From positions 1 to 34,390 of the forward strand of contig JAAYQB010000006.1 of assembly GCA_012519525.1 (NCBI GenBank): DNA of 34,390 nucleotides, read 5' to 3'. This document shows positions 10,501 to 18,268 of this stretch, piece by piece. This DNA comes from Bacteroidales bacterium (GTDB lineage: Bacteria > Bacteroidota > Bacteroidia > Bacteroidales > WCHB1-69). Numbering within the stretch: position 1 is the first letter of the stretch; each line of letters begins with the position of its first letter. The translations under genes and the position numbers were made by a program. The notes below the pieces were generated by a model. The model was not told the DNA's origin. It did no database searches and saw only the letters and a list, made by a program, of their open reading frames with translations.

Positions 10501-11788
10501 TCCTAATGTTTTCGGCTTATCTGTCAATGACAATTTCGCACCGGGTTTCCTCTTTGTCTTCGGACATCAAGAGCCTGATATTGTCGGCAAAGGTTCTCAA
10601 AACAATTGGCTCACCAATAGCGACTTGCTCAACACCCCTTATATGCAAAAACACAATAAGAACATGCAAATACAAGCTACGTTGCAGCCGTTCAGTAATT
10701 TCAGAATACAGCTTACGGCTACACGCAGCAATTCAACCACCGATCAATTTTATTACCTCGCCGACAGCAATGGCGTTTTCGACAAATACACCCGTCAACA
10801 AATAGGAAGTTTTAGCATAACAACAATCAGTCTTTCTACTCTGTTTGAACCAAAAAGAGAAAAAAATGCCAGCAAAAATTTTGAAACATTCAAATTGTAT
10901 CGTTTAGCAATAGCACAACGATTGGCTGAAGACAGAGCTGCCCGTCAACCGAGCTATACAAAAGGAAATGATAAATTCCCTGACGGATATAGCAACTTAA
11001 GTCAAGATGTATTATTATATTCATTTATAGCAGCTTATGTAGGAAAATCTCCCAAAGAAGTGAATATTTCATCTCCATTTTTCAATATACCGCTTCCTAA
11101 TTGGAACATTAACTACAGCGGATTATCAAAAATTCCGGCATTAAGCAAGTATTTCCAAAACATCACGATTGCACATGCCTACATGTGTACGTATCAAATT
11201 GGAGGCTATGCTACCAATCTCTTATACAATCCCGAAGATGGTGATTTACAAAACATACGCGATGCTTTAAACAATTTTATTCCCGTAATAGAATACGGAC
11301 AAGTGGCAATAGTAGAAAATATGTCGCCGGTAATCTCATTGAATATAAGCATGCAAAACAGCTTTGAGTTCAAAGCCGAATGGAAAAAATCACGTAGCGT
11401 AACCATGAGTACTTCCAGTTTCCAAATATCGGAACAAACCAACAATGAATTCATTGTCGGAACCGGCTATCGAATCAAAGACATAAAAGTAACCTACAAC
11501 TTTTCAGGAGTAAAACGTCAATCAATTAGTGATTTAATACTTAAATTGGATTTTTCTATTCGTGATAATAAAACCATCCTACGTAAAATAGAAGAAGGTG
11601 TAAATCAGCCTTCTGCCGGACAGATAATTTATTCTATTAACTTCCTTGCCGAATACGTGCTGACAAAAAATGTATCGCTGAAAGCCTATTACGACCACGT
11701 ATTCAACAAGCCTGTATTATCGGGGAGCATATCGAGTCTAACTATCAATGCCGGAATTGGAGTGAAAATCAATTTTACTCAAATATAA
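4544..11788 (+). CDS. sprA: Cell-surface/T9SS outer-membrane translocon protein SprA (GTG start)
   Basis: 2414 aa with SprA-type N-terminal region (LQYDIQKAMRDYWRQRS, PSGSVELKFGLIHTQNDN, RRQTRFDFDQNIQVNLKASIGDKI) and large size; located directly after ruvA, an arrangement seen in other Bacteroidota. Confidence 0.95.
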   Translation: MKVIKKSYYIFYILLHLVIIYSFVQVAHANKLFFDAYIFPNDTGKKIVPQPSTNPFQQTPSSPFYLKDPKNFSTKIEYDPKNNNYNFQQKIGNTNFGNPGSMSLDEYLQYDIQKAMRDYWRQRSGIGINTESQQGIIPQIRVPSEAFEHIFGSSLIDIKPSGSVELKFGLIHTQNDNTSLNTDARRQTRFDFDQNIQVNLKASIGDKIHYNMSYSTETSFNFENKYKLGYEGKEDEIIKLIEFGDVNLPLNSTLIQGSQTLFGVKTQLQFGKTTLTTVISQQKGDKTNIVVENGAEMTEFEFKADDYEENRHFFLAQYFYDTYGEAMATLPLINSKVTITKIEVWRTNIGSAVQENRNIVALADLGEINPHNANVKRNAAYRHNYPDSNANDLLQNMDYNKLRNINTASTYLESKGMVAGLDYEKIESARLLSPSEYTFNSKLGFISLTSKLNADQALAVAFQYTVIGDPNIYQVGQFSNEVQTPGCVIVKLLKSTAVNTKIPMWKLMMKNVYSLNAYQVSGEEFRLNILYKGEEGGVGLGYFSEVSEDLKGVSLIRIMGLDRLNYQQAAIPDGVFDFIDGAATVGGTIQAEYGRIYFPTVEPFGKDLRETLKNSPGAGDKYAFDSLYTTTKTLAQQYSEKNKYYLEGRYKSTYGNEISLGVWNIAQGSVTVTAGGVTLTEGVDYSVDYNAGTLRILNQNYLSSGTPINISVESTNVMGTTKTMFGLHVDHALNKDMVIGATLLNLRERTETFKVNFGEEPINNTIWGLNFAMQKDVRAITKALNYLPIYKTKQESSIQFDGEFAHFIPGHTRSIGRGNKAQLYVDDFEAAKTTINLTTPGFWFLASTPQHQTKKGMFPEAALGSGLQYGFNRAKIAWYIIDPLFHNNSSSTPSNITADDKSEMYSRRILIKEVFPYKSIDATSQDPYLSVLNLAFYPKERGPYNYDALGVAGISAGLNSDGSLKNPETRWGGIMRKLESTDFETSNIEYIEFWMMDPFYGNPNHSGGKLYFNLGDISEDILRDGRKSFEHGLPPDGSDENVDYTIWGRVPNTQSIVSAFDNSVASRKYQDVGYDGLYDSLERIHFSDYLATVKGILSADAYTAIANDPSADNYHYFRGSKYDNDNIKILERYKYFNNTEGNSPTDDDNPEKYPTQSSSYPNMEDINNDNTLSEDERYYQYVVELNPDKMQIGESYIVDIMENQNVRLENGKVVAIKWYQFKIPIRKPDEVIGSISDFSSIRFMRMFLKGFKEDVVCRFGTLELVRGDWRQYTKDLKQNGDYPIGIVNDNTSFYVSTLSLEENYHRKPIPYRMPGGLEREEIYSPTNTIKELNEQSVTMKVTNLIDGDARAIYKNTNFDFRRFKVLRFYLHAEKVFEEEQLQQGDVTFFIRLGSDASENYYEYEIPVALTPWYTKDTALIWPSENNIEIELQKLIDAKQERNIANRSGADFPHNEPYLVRDGKNTIRVVGAPNLSDINVIVMGIRNPKKRSLDEKDDMLPKSVEIWVNELRLGNFEEKGGWAARGNLKVNLADLGDVSLAGSIRTAGFGALESNTYTRLQETITNFDVATNLQLGKFLPEKWSVSIPFHYDYSRTTSTPEYNPLNPDVKLKNDLKTYTSKHDIDSIKKQTLEIVQRQNFSLMNVSKGKTGSGKNYVWGLENFDFSYAYTEKNVQDINYEYDDLVTHSGEIGYTYGWSPKNYKPFDKFQKLKSIKWLQLLYDFNFYLLPKSFSFSTDIYRYYQESKIRNKSRGIIITEPMYVKAFEWSRNYTIAWDITQALKFDFSAKAESLIDEPQGRIDTRTKKDSIWHNVGKLGRINTYSQNFNASYQIPINKIPLFSFITSNVRYASTYRWELAPPAIDYLGNNIENSNTKQFNINAGFTAIYNKSKYLRKVNQGTFGSSLYDKPILKSKQEQWNKEQQQLRASKNILKNDSTANEEEEEPKQTKNYGKEVLDNFLRLLMLVKNVSFSYTEGNGISLPGYMLSPNVFGLSVNDNFAPGFLFVFGHQEPDIVGKGSQNNWLTNSDLLNTPYMQKHNKNMQIQATLQPFSNFRIQLTATRSNSTTDQFYYLADSNGVFDKYTRQQIGSFSITTISLSTLFEPKREKNASKNFETFKLYRLAIAQRLAEDRAARQPSYTKGNDKFPDGYSNLSQDVLLYSFIAAYVGKSPKEVNISSPFFNIPLPNWNINYSGLSKIPALSKYFQNITIAHAYMCTYQIGGYATNLLYNPEDGDLQNIRDALNNFIPVIEYGQVAIVENMSPVISLNISMQNSFEFKAEWKKSRSVTMSTSSFQISEQTNNEFIVGTGYRIKDIKVTYNFSGVKRQSISDLILKLDFSIRDNKTILRKIEEGVNQPSAGQIIYSINFLAEYVLTKNVSLKAYYDHVFNKPVLSGSISSLTINAGIGVKINFTQI

Positions 11789-11916
11789 ACCTTAAATTAT
11801 TAAGCTGATACACTAAATATCACTAACTTGTAGGATTAAACTTATCATATCAACTGTTTTTTGATAATTTTTTCTAAAAAAACAAAAAAAAGTTCTTTTT
11901 ATAACGAAATATTTTA

Positions 11917-11924
11917 TACTTTTG
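11917..11924 (+). promoter_or_regulatory. Bacteroidota -7 box (TACTTTTG) of rpmH
   Basis: TTTTATACTTTTGCAATTC about 75 bp upstream of the rpmH ATG. Confidence 0.6.
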
Positions 11925-11998
11925 CAATTCTTAAAAAAGCAGGTATAAAGTCTGTCAAAACATAGCAAGTAATTAGAGAAATATAATACGATATAAAA

Positions 11999-12163
11999 AT
12001 GAAGAGAACATTTCAACCTTCGAATAGGAAAAGAAGCAACAAACATGGCTTTAGAAAAAGAATGTCAACGGCAAACGGACGTCGTGTAATAGCTGCCCGC
12101 AGAGCCAAAGGCAGAAAACGATTAACAGTATCAGACGAAAAATTAGGAGGAAAGAAATTTTAA
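11999..12163 (+). CDS. rpmH: 50S ribosomal protein L34
   Basis: 54 aa: [54 protein letters not shown]. Diagnostic L34 sequence; absent from the supplied ORF track because it is shorter than 60 aa. Confidence 0.98.
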   Translation: MKRTFQPSNRKRSNKHGFRKRMSTANGRRVIAARRAKGRKRLTVSDEKLGGKKF

Positions 12164-12184
12164 TTCGATTTTACATACATGGAC

Positions 12185-12219
12185 AAAGGAGAAAGTAATG
12201 CTTTATTGCTTTCTCCTTT
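12185..12219 (+). terminator. Hairpin downstream of rpmH (probable terminator)
   Basis: AAAGGAGAAAGTAAT-GCTTT-ATTGCTTTCTCCTTT: 15-bp stem with one G.U, 5-nt loop. Confidence 0.75.
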
Positions 12220-12256
12220 CTTATATACCACTAACTCTAAATAGATAAAAGAAAAA

Positions 12257-14671
12257 ATGATTTACCCGGCTAACTTTGAAAAAAAAATAGATTTTCACCA
12301 AATCCGATTTTTTTTAAAAGAAAATTGCATCAGCACTTTGGGTAAAGACAAAGTAGATGACATCGAATTTCAAACCGACATACATCTAATTACTGCTTTA
12401 CAGGAAATTACTGAAGAATTTAGACAAATATTACTCTTCGAACCTTCCTTCCCGACACAAGATTATCTTGACATCCGACAAGCACTATCTCACTTGGAAA
12501 TTGAAGGAACAGCAATTGACATAGAAACTCTTGGAAACTTAAGAGCCGTATTAAAAACCATACAAGATTGTTTGGTCTTCTTTAGAGTAAAAAAAGAAGA
12601 AGAAAAATACCCTTTTTTACAACAGCTTGGCGAAAACATAATAGTAGACAATGCACTTATTCAAAACATTAATGCAATAATAGACAGCAAAGGCAATATA
12701 AAAGACAATGCCTCACCGGAATTGCAAACCATTCGTCAAAAAATAAAAGCCAAAGAAACTGAAATACAAAAACAACTACATAAAATTATCTCACAAGCTA
12801 AAAAAGAAGATATTATAGAATCGGATACAAGTTTTACCGTTCGCGAAGGGCGATTGGTCATTCCTATACCGGCAGCACACAAACGCCGAATGAAAGGTTT
12901 TATTCATGACGCATCGGCAACAGGACAAACTTTTTTTATCGAACCGCAAGAAGTATTTGAAGCCAACAATTATCTTCGTGATTTGCTTTCGATGGAAAAA
13001 AAAGAAATACTCCGCATATTAAAAAACTTCACCGATTTATTGCGACCCGACATTTCTTCTATTAAAGAAGCTTTGAACTACTTAGGACAATTGGATTTTA
13101 TCAGAGCTAAAGCCAAATTTACTTTAACGATAGATGCCGTTAAACCAATCATTAACAATCAATCCATTATCAATTGGAAAAAAGCAAAACATCCCATACT
13201 ATATTTAAACTTTCAACATCAACAAAAAAAAGTCGTTCCTTTAGATATTGCTATTGATAATCAAAATCGTATATTAATCATATCGGGTCCCAATGCCGGC
13301 GGAAAATCGGTCTGCTTAAAAACGGTCGGATTGCTGCAATACATGTTTCAATGCGGACTTTTGGTACCCGTATCGGAACTTTCCGAATTTGGAATATTTC
13401 ATAACTTATTCATTGACATAGGCGACGAACAATCCATAGAAAACGATTTAAGCACCTATAGTTCCCATCTGAAAAATATGGATACTATTTTAAAACATGC
13501 CGACGACCGCAGTCTTTTTTTAATGGACGAATTGGGCAGCGGTACCGACCCCCAATACGGTGGTGCTATCGCTGAGGCTTTTCTTGAAACTTTATCGAAA
13601 AAGAAAACATTAGGCGTTATCACAACACATTTCGGCAATCTAAAAACAATAGCTACCACTACCGAAGGATTACAAAATGCAGCTATGCTCTTCGACGACG
13701 AAACAATGAGTCCATTATTCATTTTAAAATCAGGAAAATGGGGAAGTTCTTTTACCTTTGAAATTGCAAAAAAAATAGGATTTTCACAACAATTACTCGA
13801 CGAGGCTATAAAAAAAATCGGAACCAATCAAATAGATTATGAATTATTGCTGCATCAGCTCGAACAAGAAAAAGTAGTAATCGACAATCAAAAACGCATG
13901 ATAGATGCTGTTGATAATCAATTAAAAGAACTAATTGACAAATATGAAACATTGAACGATACTCTTCGAGAGCAAAAAAATGAAATAGTGAAAAACGCTA
14001 AGATAGAAGCAAAAAAAATTATTGACAACGCCAATAAAATTATTGAAAAAACCGTTAAAGAAATAAAAGAACACAAAGCTGACAAAGAAGTAGTTAAACA
14101 ATTAAAAGAGGAAATAAAAAAAGTAGAAAAAACAATACAGCTCCCCACTACTCTACCCGTTTTGCCTACTTCTATAAAAAAACAAAAAAAAGAAAATACC
14201 ACAATAAAACTATCGGACTATGTAATTATTAAAGATACGAATACCGTAGGACAAATTACAGCCATTGATAATGAAAACATTGTAGTAACATTTAATTCCA
14301 TCAACTTTAAAACAACCATTGACAAAGTCGTAAAAACAAACAATATTCCAAAAACCCAACAACAACACTCTACAACTATTAATAATCAGAATATTTACAG
14401 TGAAATTCATCATAAACTCATTCATTTTACAACCGAATTAGACATTCGCGGGCTAAGAGTGGACGAAGCTTCCGAAAAATTAGAACGCTATATAGATGAT
14501 GCCATTTTATTGCACTTACGAGAAGTAAGTATCATTCATGGAAAAGGCAACGGCGTTTTACGCAGTATAACACGTGACTTACTGTCTAAAAATAAACAAG
14601 TTATAAATTTTCACGATGACGACCCATTGTTAGGCGGAAGCGGAAAAACAATAGTGCAACTTAAAAATTAA
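12257..14671 (+). CDS. mutS2: Endonuclease MutS2
   Basis: 804 aa; Walker A GPNAGGKSV, LMDELGSGTDPQYGGAIAEAFLE (Walker B/signature), long coiled coil, C-terminal Smr domain (LDIRGLRVDEASEKL...HGKGNGVLR). Confidence 0.95.
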   Translation: MIYPANFEKKIDFHQIRFFLKENCISTLGKDKVDDIEFQTDIHLITALQEITEEFRQILLFEPSFPTQDYLDIRQALSHLEIEGTAIDIETLGNLRAVLKTIQDCLVFFRVKKEEEKYPFLQQLGENIIVDNALIQNINAIIDSKGNIKDNASPELQTIRQKIKAKETEIQKQLHKIISQAKKEDIIESDTSFTVREGRLVIPIPAAHKRRMKGFIHDASATGQTFFIEPQEVFEANNYLRDLLSMEKKEILRILKNFTDLLRPDISSIKEALNYLGQLDFIRAKAKFTLTIDAVKPIINNQSIINWKKAKHPILYLNFQHQQKKVVPLDIAIDNQNRILIISGPNAGGKSVCLKTVGLLQYMFQCGLLVPVSELSEFGIFHNLFIDIGDEQSIENDLSTYSSHLKNMDTILKHADDRSLFLMDELGSGTDPQYGGAIAEAFLETLSKKKTLGVITTHFGNLKTIATTTEGLQNAAMLFDDETMSPLFILKSGKWGSSFTFEIAKKIGFSQQLLDEAIKKIGTNQIDYELLLHQLEQEKVVIDNQKRMIDAVDNQLKELIDKYETLNDTLREQKNEIVKNAKIEAKKIIDNANKIIEKTVKEIKEHKADKEVVKQLKEEIKKVEKTIQLPTTLPVLPTSIKKQKKENTTIKLSDYVIIKDTNTVGQITAIDNENIVVTFNSINFKTTIDKVVKTNNIPKTQQQHSTTINNQNIYSEIHHKLIHFTTELDIRGLRVDEASEKLERYIDDAILLHLREVSIIHGKGNGVLRSITRDLLSKNKQVINFHDDDPLLGGSGKTIVQLKN

Positions 14672-14735
14672 ACACTATTTATAATTATTTTTCATTATCT
14701 TTCAAAAAAACATCATTTTATATAAAAAAAAATAG

Positions 14736-14743
14736 TATTTTTG
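14736..14743 (+). promoter_or_regulatory. Bacteroidota -7 box (TATTTTTG) of the rplM-rpsI operon
   Basis: AATAGTATTTTTGCACGC about 100 bp upstream of rplM. Confidence 0.55.
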
Positions 14744-14838
14744 CACGCTTGATAAAAGTCCGATATTATCCACAAACGAAGAAGGTGAAATATTTGTTTG
14801 TAAATAAATTAAAGAAAAAAATTAGATAATTAAAAAAA

Positions 14839-15294
14839 ATGGATACATTAAGTTACAAAACTGTTTCGGCAAATAAAGCGACAGTTGATAAAGAATGGTT
14901 ATTAGTTGATGCAGAAGGCGAAGTATTAGGTCGCTTAGCATCAGTTGTAGCAAAACTTTTAAGAGGAAAACATAAACCGAATTTTACTCCTCATGTCGAC
15001 TGCGGCGACAATATTATTATTATTAATGCTGACAAAGTACGTTTAACGGGAAATAAATTAACCGATAAAGTTTACGTCAGACATACGGGCTATCCCAGTG
15101 GACAGCGCTTTTCCACTCCTAAAGAGTTATTACAAAAACAACCGATTAAAATTATAGAACATGCTGTAAAAGGAATGCTACCTAAAAATAAATTAGGAAG
15201 TCAATTATACAGAAATCTATACGTTTACGAAGGCACTGAACACAAACAAGCAGCTCAACAACCCAAAGTCATCAACATTAAAGATATTAAATAA
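14839..15294 (+). CDS. rplM: 50S ribosomal protein L13
   Basis: 151 aa; WLLVDAEGEVLGRLASVVAKLLRGKHKPNFTPHVDCGDNIIIINADKVRLTGNKL. Confidence 0.98.
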   Translation: MDTLSYKTVSANKATVDKEWLLVDAEGEVLGRLASVVAKLLRGKHKPNFTPHVDCGDNIIIINADKVRLTGNKLTDKVYVRHTGYPSGQRFSTPKELLQKQPIKIIEHAVKGMLPKNKLGSQLYRNLYVYEGTEHKQAAQQPKVINIKDIK

Positions 15295-15299
15295 TAATT

Positions 15300-15686
15300 A
15301 TGAATACTATCAATACCTCTGGCAGAAGAAAAACAGCCGTAGCACGCATCTATATGAAAGCCGGTAATGGCAACATTACCGTCAATGGACGCGACTACAA
15401 AGAATATTTTCCGACAGGAACACTTCAGTATATTGTCAATCAAGCATTTGTTGTTTCTAAAGAAGACAATAAATTCGACGTTAATGCACGTCTGAATGGC
15501 GGTGGCATGACAGGACAAGCGGAAGCATTACGCTTAGCTATTTCCAAAGCACTTTGCGAAGTCGACGCCGAACACCGACATGCATTAAAAGCGGAAGGCT
15601 TATTAAGAAGAGATCCTCGTATGGTCGAAAGAAAGAAACCGGGAAGACCTGGGGCTCGTAAAAGATTTCAATTTAGTAAACGTTAG
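15300..15686 (+). CDS. rpsI: 30S ribosomal protein S9
   Basis: 128 aa; GRRKTAVARIYMKAGNGNITVNGRDYKEYFP ... RRDPRMVERKKPGRPGARKRFQFSKR. Confidence 0.98.
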   Translation: MNTINTSGRRKTAVARIYMKAGNGNITVNGRDYKEYFPTGTLQYIVNQAFVVSKEDNKFDVNARLNGGGMTGQAEALRLAISKALCEVDAEHRHALKAEGLLRRDPRMVERKKPGRPGARKRFQFSKR

Positions 15687-15728
15687 CATTAGCATACAAG
15701 GCATCAATCAATGTTTAGTATCTAAATT

Positions 15729-15759
15729 GCAAAGACTTTTGTTATCAAAACTACTTTGC
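15729..15759 (+). other. Hairpin in rpsI-rpsB intergenic region (possible rpsB leader or attenuator)
   Basis: GCAAAG-AC-TTTTG-TTAT-CAAAA-CTA-CTTTGC: 5-bp and 6-bp stems with an internal loop. Confidence 0.4.
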
Positions 15760-15802
15760 AGTTGCTTAATAAAATAAAGAATGTAAACATAAAAAAAATC
15801 AA

Positions 15803-16684
15803 ATGACAAGAGTAAATTTTGAACAATTATTAGAAGCAGGTGCACATTTCGGACACCTCAAAAGAAAATGGAACCCCAATATGGCTCCCTACATTTTCAT
15901 GGAAAAAAACGGGATACATATTATTGACCTTCACAAAACGGTAATCAAAACCGAAGAAGCATGCAAAGTATTGCAACACATTGCTCGTTCCGGAAAGAAA
16001 ATCTTATTTGTTTCAACAAAAAAACAAGCGAAAGAAATCATTGCCGAACACGTAAAAGCAGTTAATATGCCTTACGTAACGGAACGTTGGGCGGGCGGAA
16101 TGTTAACCAACTTTAACACCATTCGTAAAGCTGTGAAAAAAATGTCAACCATTGACAATTTGATGAAAAGCCCGGAATGGAATAGCATTTCAAAAAGAGA
16201 AAGACTTCAAATACAAAGAGAAAGAGCTAAATTAGAAAAAAACCTCGGCTCTATATCCGATTTAACAAGACTGCCGGCAGCCGTTTTTGTCGTTGACATT
16301 ATGAAAGAACATATCGCCGTAGCAGAAGCACGTAAATTAGATATTCCTATCTTTGCTATTGTAGATACAAATTCCAACCCTAACTTGGTAGACTATCCTA
16401 TTCCTGCCAACGATGATGCTTCTAAATCAATAGCAGTAATTATCAAAGCCGTATGCGAAGCTATACAAGAAGGATTGAACGAAAAATCTTTAGATAGCGA
16501 TAAAGAAGAAGAGGAAGAAATCGTAGAAAAAGACATCATCGACAAAGCCGACGAAGAAGAGGAAGAAGAAAAATCGGAAAGAACAGGAAGAAGACGAAGA
16601 AGAATCGGCGAAGCAAGCGGTGATGCTTCTTCCATGGACGAAAAGAAAAAACGTCCAAGCAAACGACCTGTTTCTAAAAAATAA
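15803..16684 (+). CDS. rpsB: 30S ribosomal protein S2 with acidic/basic low-complexity C-terminal tail
   Basis: 293 aa; NFEQLLEAGAHFGHLKRKWNPNMAPYIF..., ERWAGGMLTNF; tail EEEEEIVEKDIIDKADEEEEEEKSERTGRRRRRIG. Confidence 0.97.
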   Translation: MTRVNFEQLLEAGAHFGHLKRKWNPNMAPYIFMEKNGIHIIDLHKTVIKTEEACKVLQHIARSGKKILFVSTKKQAKEIIAEHVKAVNMPYVTERWAGGMLTNFNTIRKAVKKMSTIDNLMKSPEWNSISKRERLQIQRERAKLEKNLGSISDLTRLPAAVFVVDIMKEHIAVAEARKLDIPIFAIVDTNSNPNLVDYPIPANDDASKSIAVIIKAVCEAIQEGLNEKSLDSDKEEEEEIVEKDIIDKADEEEEEEKSERTGRRRRRIGEASGDASSMDEKKKRPSKRPVSKK

Positions 16685-16712
16685 TGTATAATCTTAAAAT
16701 AATAATATAAAA

Positions 16713-17543
16713 ATGGCAATAACAGCAGCAGATGTCAATAAATTAAGACAAGCTACCGGCTCGGGAATGATGGACTGCAAAAATGCACTCGTCGAAGCCG
16801 ATGGTGATTTTGAAAAAGCAATTGACATATTAAGAAAAAAAGGACAAAAAGTAGCAGCTAAAAGAGCTGATCATAGTGCTAACGAAGGTTTTATCGTAGC
16901 TAAAACTACCAACGACAATAAATTTGGTGCAATAATAGCTTTGAATTGTGAAACCGATTTTGTTGCAAAAACAGAAGACTTCATTAACTTAGCCAATAGC
17001 ATTATCGATTTAGTGATAAAAAATCGCATTAAAACCATAGAAGCGTTAAAACAAAGCACCTTAAACGGTCAAACTGTAGAAGCACTTCTTACCGAAATTA
17101 CCGGTAAAACAGGCGAAAAAATTGAATTAAATCAATTTGCTATTATCGAAAAAGAATTTGTTTCCTACTATAATCACAATGGAAACAGAGTAGCTACTAT
17201 CGTAGGATTCAATAAGAAAGCTAATAATATTGAGGTAGTCGGACACGATATTGCAATGCAAATCACAGCAATGAGCCCCATTAGCGTTAACGAAAACAAC
17301 GTTCCAAAAGATATTATTGAACGTGAATTGGAAATTGCACGCGAACAAATCCGTAACGAAGGAAAACCCGAACACATGGTAGATAAAATAGCACAAGGAA
17401 AATTAAATAAGTTTTTCAAAGAAAACACCCTTGTACACCAAGATTTTATTAAAGACAGCAAAAAAACTGTTGCTCAATACATGAGCGAAAACGACAAAGA
17501 CTTAATCTGTGAAAGTTTCTTCCGTTTTCAATTAGGTGCATAA
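16713..17543 (+). CDS. tsf: Translation elongation factor Ts
   Basis: 276 aa; MAITAADVNKLRQATGSGMMDCKNALVEADGDFEKAIDILRKKG. Confidence 0.98.
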   Translation: MAITAADVNKLRQATGSGMMDCKNALVEADGDFEKAIDILRKKGQKVAAKRADHSANEGFIVAKTTNDNKFGAIIALNCETDFVAKTEDFINLANSIIDLVIKNRIKTIEALKQSTLNGQTVEALLTEITGKTGEKIELNQFAIIEKEFVSYYNHNGNRVATIVGFNKKANNIEVVGHDIAMQITAMSPISVNENNVPKDIIERELEIAREQIRNEGKPEHMVDKIAQGKLNKFFKENTLVHQDFIKDSKKTVAQYMSENDKDLICESFFRFQLGA

Positions 17544-17561
17544 ACAGTTTTTACTAATAAT

Positions 17562-17593
17562 AAAAGCACTCTTTTCGAAAGGGTGCTTTTTTT
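17562..17593 (+). terminator. Rho-independent terminator after tsf (possibly bidirectional)
   Basis: AAAAGCACTCTTTTCGAAAGGGTGCTTTTTTTT: stem AAAGCACTCTTT/AAAGGGTGCTTT plus T-run; lies between convergent genes. Confidence 0.85.
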
Positions 17594-17607
17594 TATTGAC
17601 CTCTCTC

Positions 17608-18189
17608 CTACCTTCCTTCTTTCACCAACACTTCTTCCAACATTTTCTTATACAGCCTTGCTTTTTCGTCCAAGGATTTCGGATAAGCACGAGAAGTGGA
17701 AGGCAAACGATACCAAGACATTTTTCTATCAAGGAAATCAAAAAAAATCGGCTCATTAAAACTCGGCTCTTTTATTTTCAAGACACTCGCTAAAACTTCC
17801 GTTGCCTTTCCGCCTGTAGTAACTATACTGTAACAGTGAGGAATCGACAATAAAACAGCCTCTAAATCTATCGCTTCTACTACTTCTAAAAAATTATCGG
17901 AAGAGTTGTTTTTTGCTCTATGCACTTTTACTGCCGTATCGCCCAAAGCAATTCCCTTATCTTCCAAAAATGCTATTATTTTTTCTTTATCGAATACTTT
18001 TTGAGACGGAAGTAAAAAATGATTTTTATCATTAAAAAACACCAATCCGATGATACGCCACATATCGTTCTGTAAATTAGGATAATAAAAATCCATTGAC
18101 CAACGATTTTTAGTCGGTGGAAAACTTCCCAAGAATAAAACTTTTGCATTTTTCGGCAAAAAAAACGGTAGCGGATGTAGCTCAAACAT
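17608..18189 (-). CDS. Uracil-DNA glycosylase superfamily (Mug-like/DNA-deoxyinosine glycosylase-like) protein
   Basis: 193 aa; N-terminal VLFLGSFPP motif and C-terminal LPSTSRAYP motif fit the UDG superfamily fold. Confidence 0.7.
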   Translation of the reverse strand: MFELHPLPFFLPKNAKVLFLGSFPPTKNRWSMDFYYPNLQNDMWRIIGLVFFNDKNHFLLPSQKVFDKEKIIAFLEDKGIALGDTAVKVHRAKNNSSDNFLEVVEAIDLEAVLLSIPHCYSIVTTGGKATEVLASVLKIKEPSFNEPIFFDFLDRKMSWYRLPSTSRAYPKSLDEKARLYKKMLEEVLVKEGR

Positions 18190-18211
18190 AGACTATGTGT
18201 TTTAAAATATA

Positions 18212-18243
18212 AAAGTTGCCCATTGGGAATAACAGGCAACTTT
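18212..18243 (-). terminator. Hairpin downstream of the DUF1015 gene
   Basis: AAAGTTGCC-14 nt-GGCAACTTT, followed on the - strand by TTTTATATTTT. Confidence 0.7.
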
Positions 18244-18268
18244 CCATGAAAACTATAAACTTAAATGC

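Noticed and set aside
4760-11454. Multiple 70-120 aa ORFs inside sprA on both strands (4760, 6408, 6419, 6529, 6643, 8911, 9003, 10443, 11206)
   Set aside because: Out-of-frame or antisense shadows of the 2414-aa sprA frame; composition not protein-like.
11813-12046. - strand 77-aa ORF
   Set aside because: Antisense to rpmH and its promoter; Cys/Phe/Lys-rich translation of AT-rich DNA.
13456-14425. Antisense ORFs in mutS2 (13456..13827, 13918..14202, 14210..14425)
   Set aside because: Entirely within MutS2 with clear conserved motifs on the + strand.
15255-17461. Antisense ORFs in rpsI, rpsB and tsf (15255, 16393, 16871, 17127, 17174)
   Set aside because: Overlap highly conserved ribosomal/EF-Ts genes; Ser/Phe-rich shadows.
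17536-17793. + strand 85-aa ORF overlapping the tsf terminator; also 17976..18239 (-) overlapping the UDG-like gene
   Set aside because: First spans a terminator and is antisense to the UDG-like gene; second is an out-of-frame shadow.
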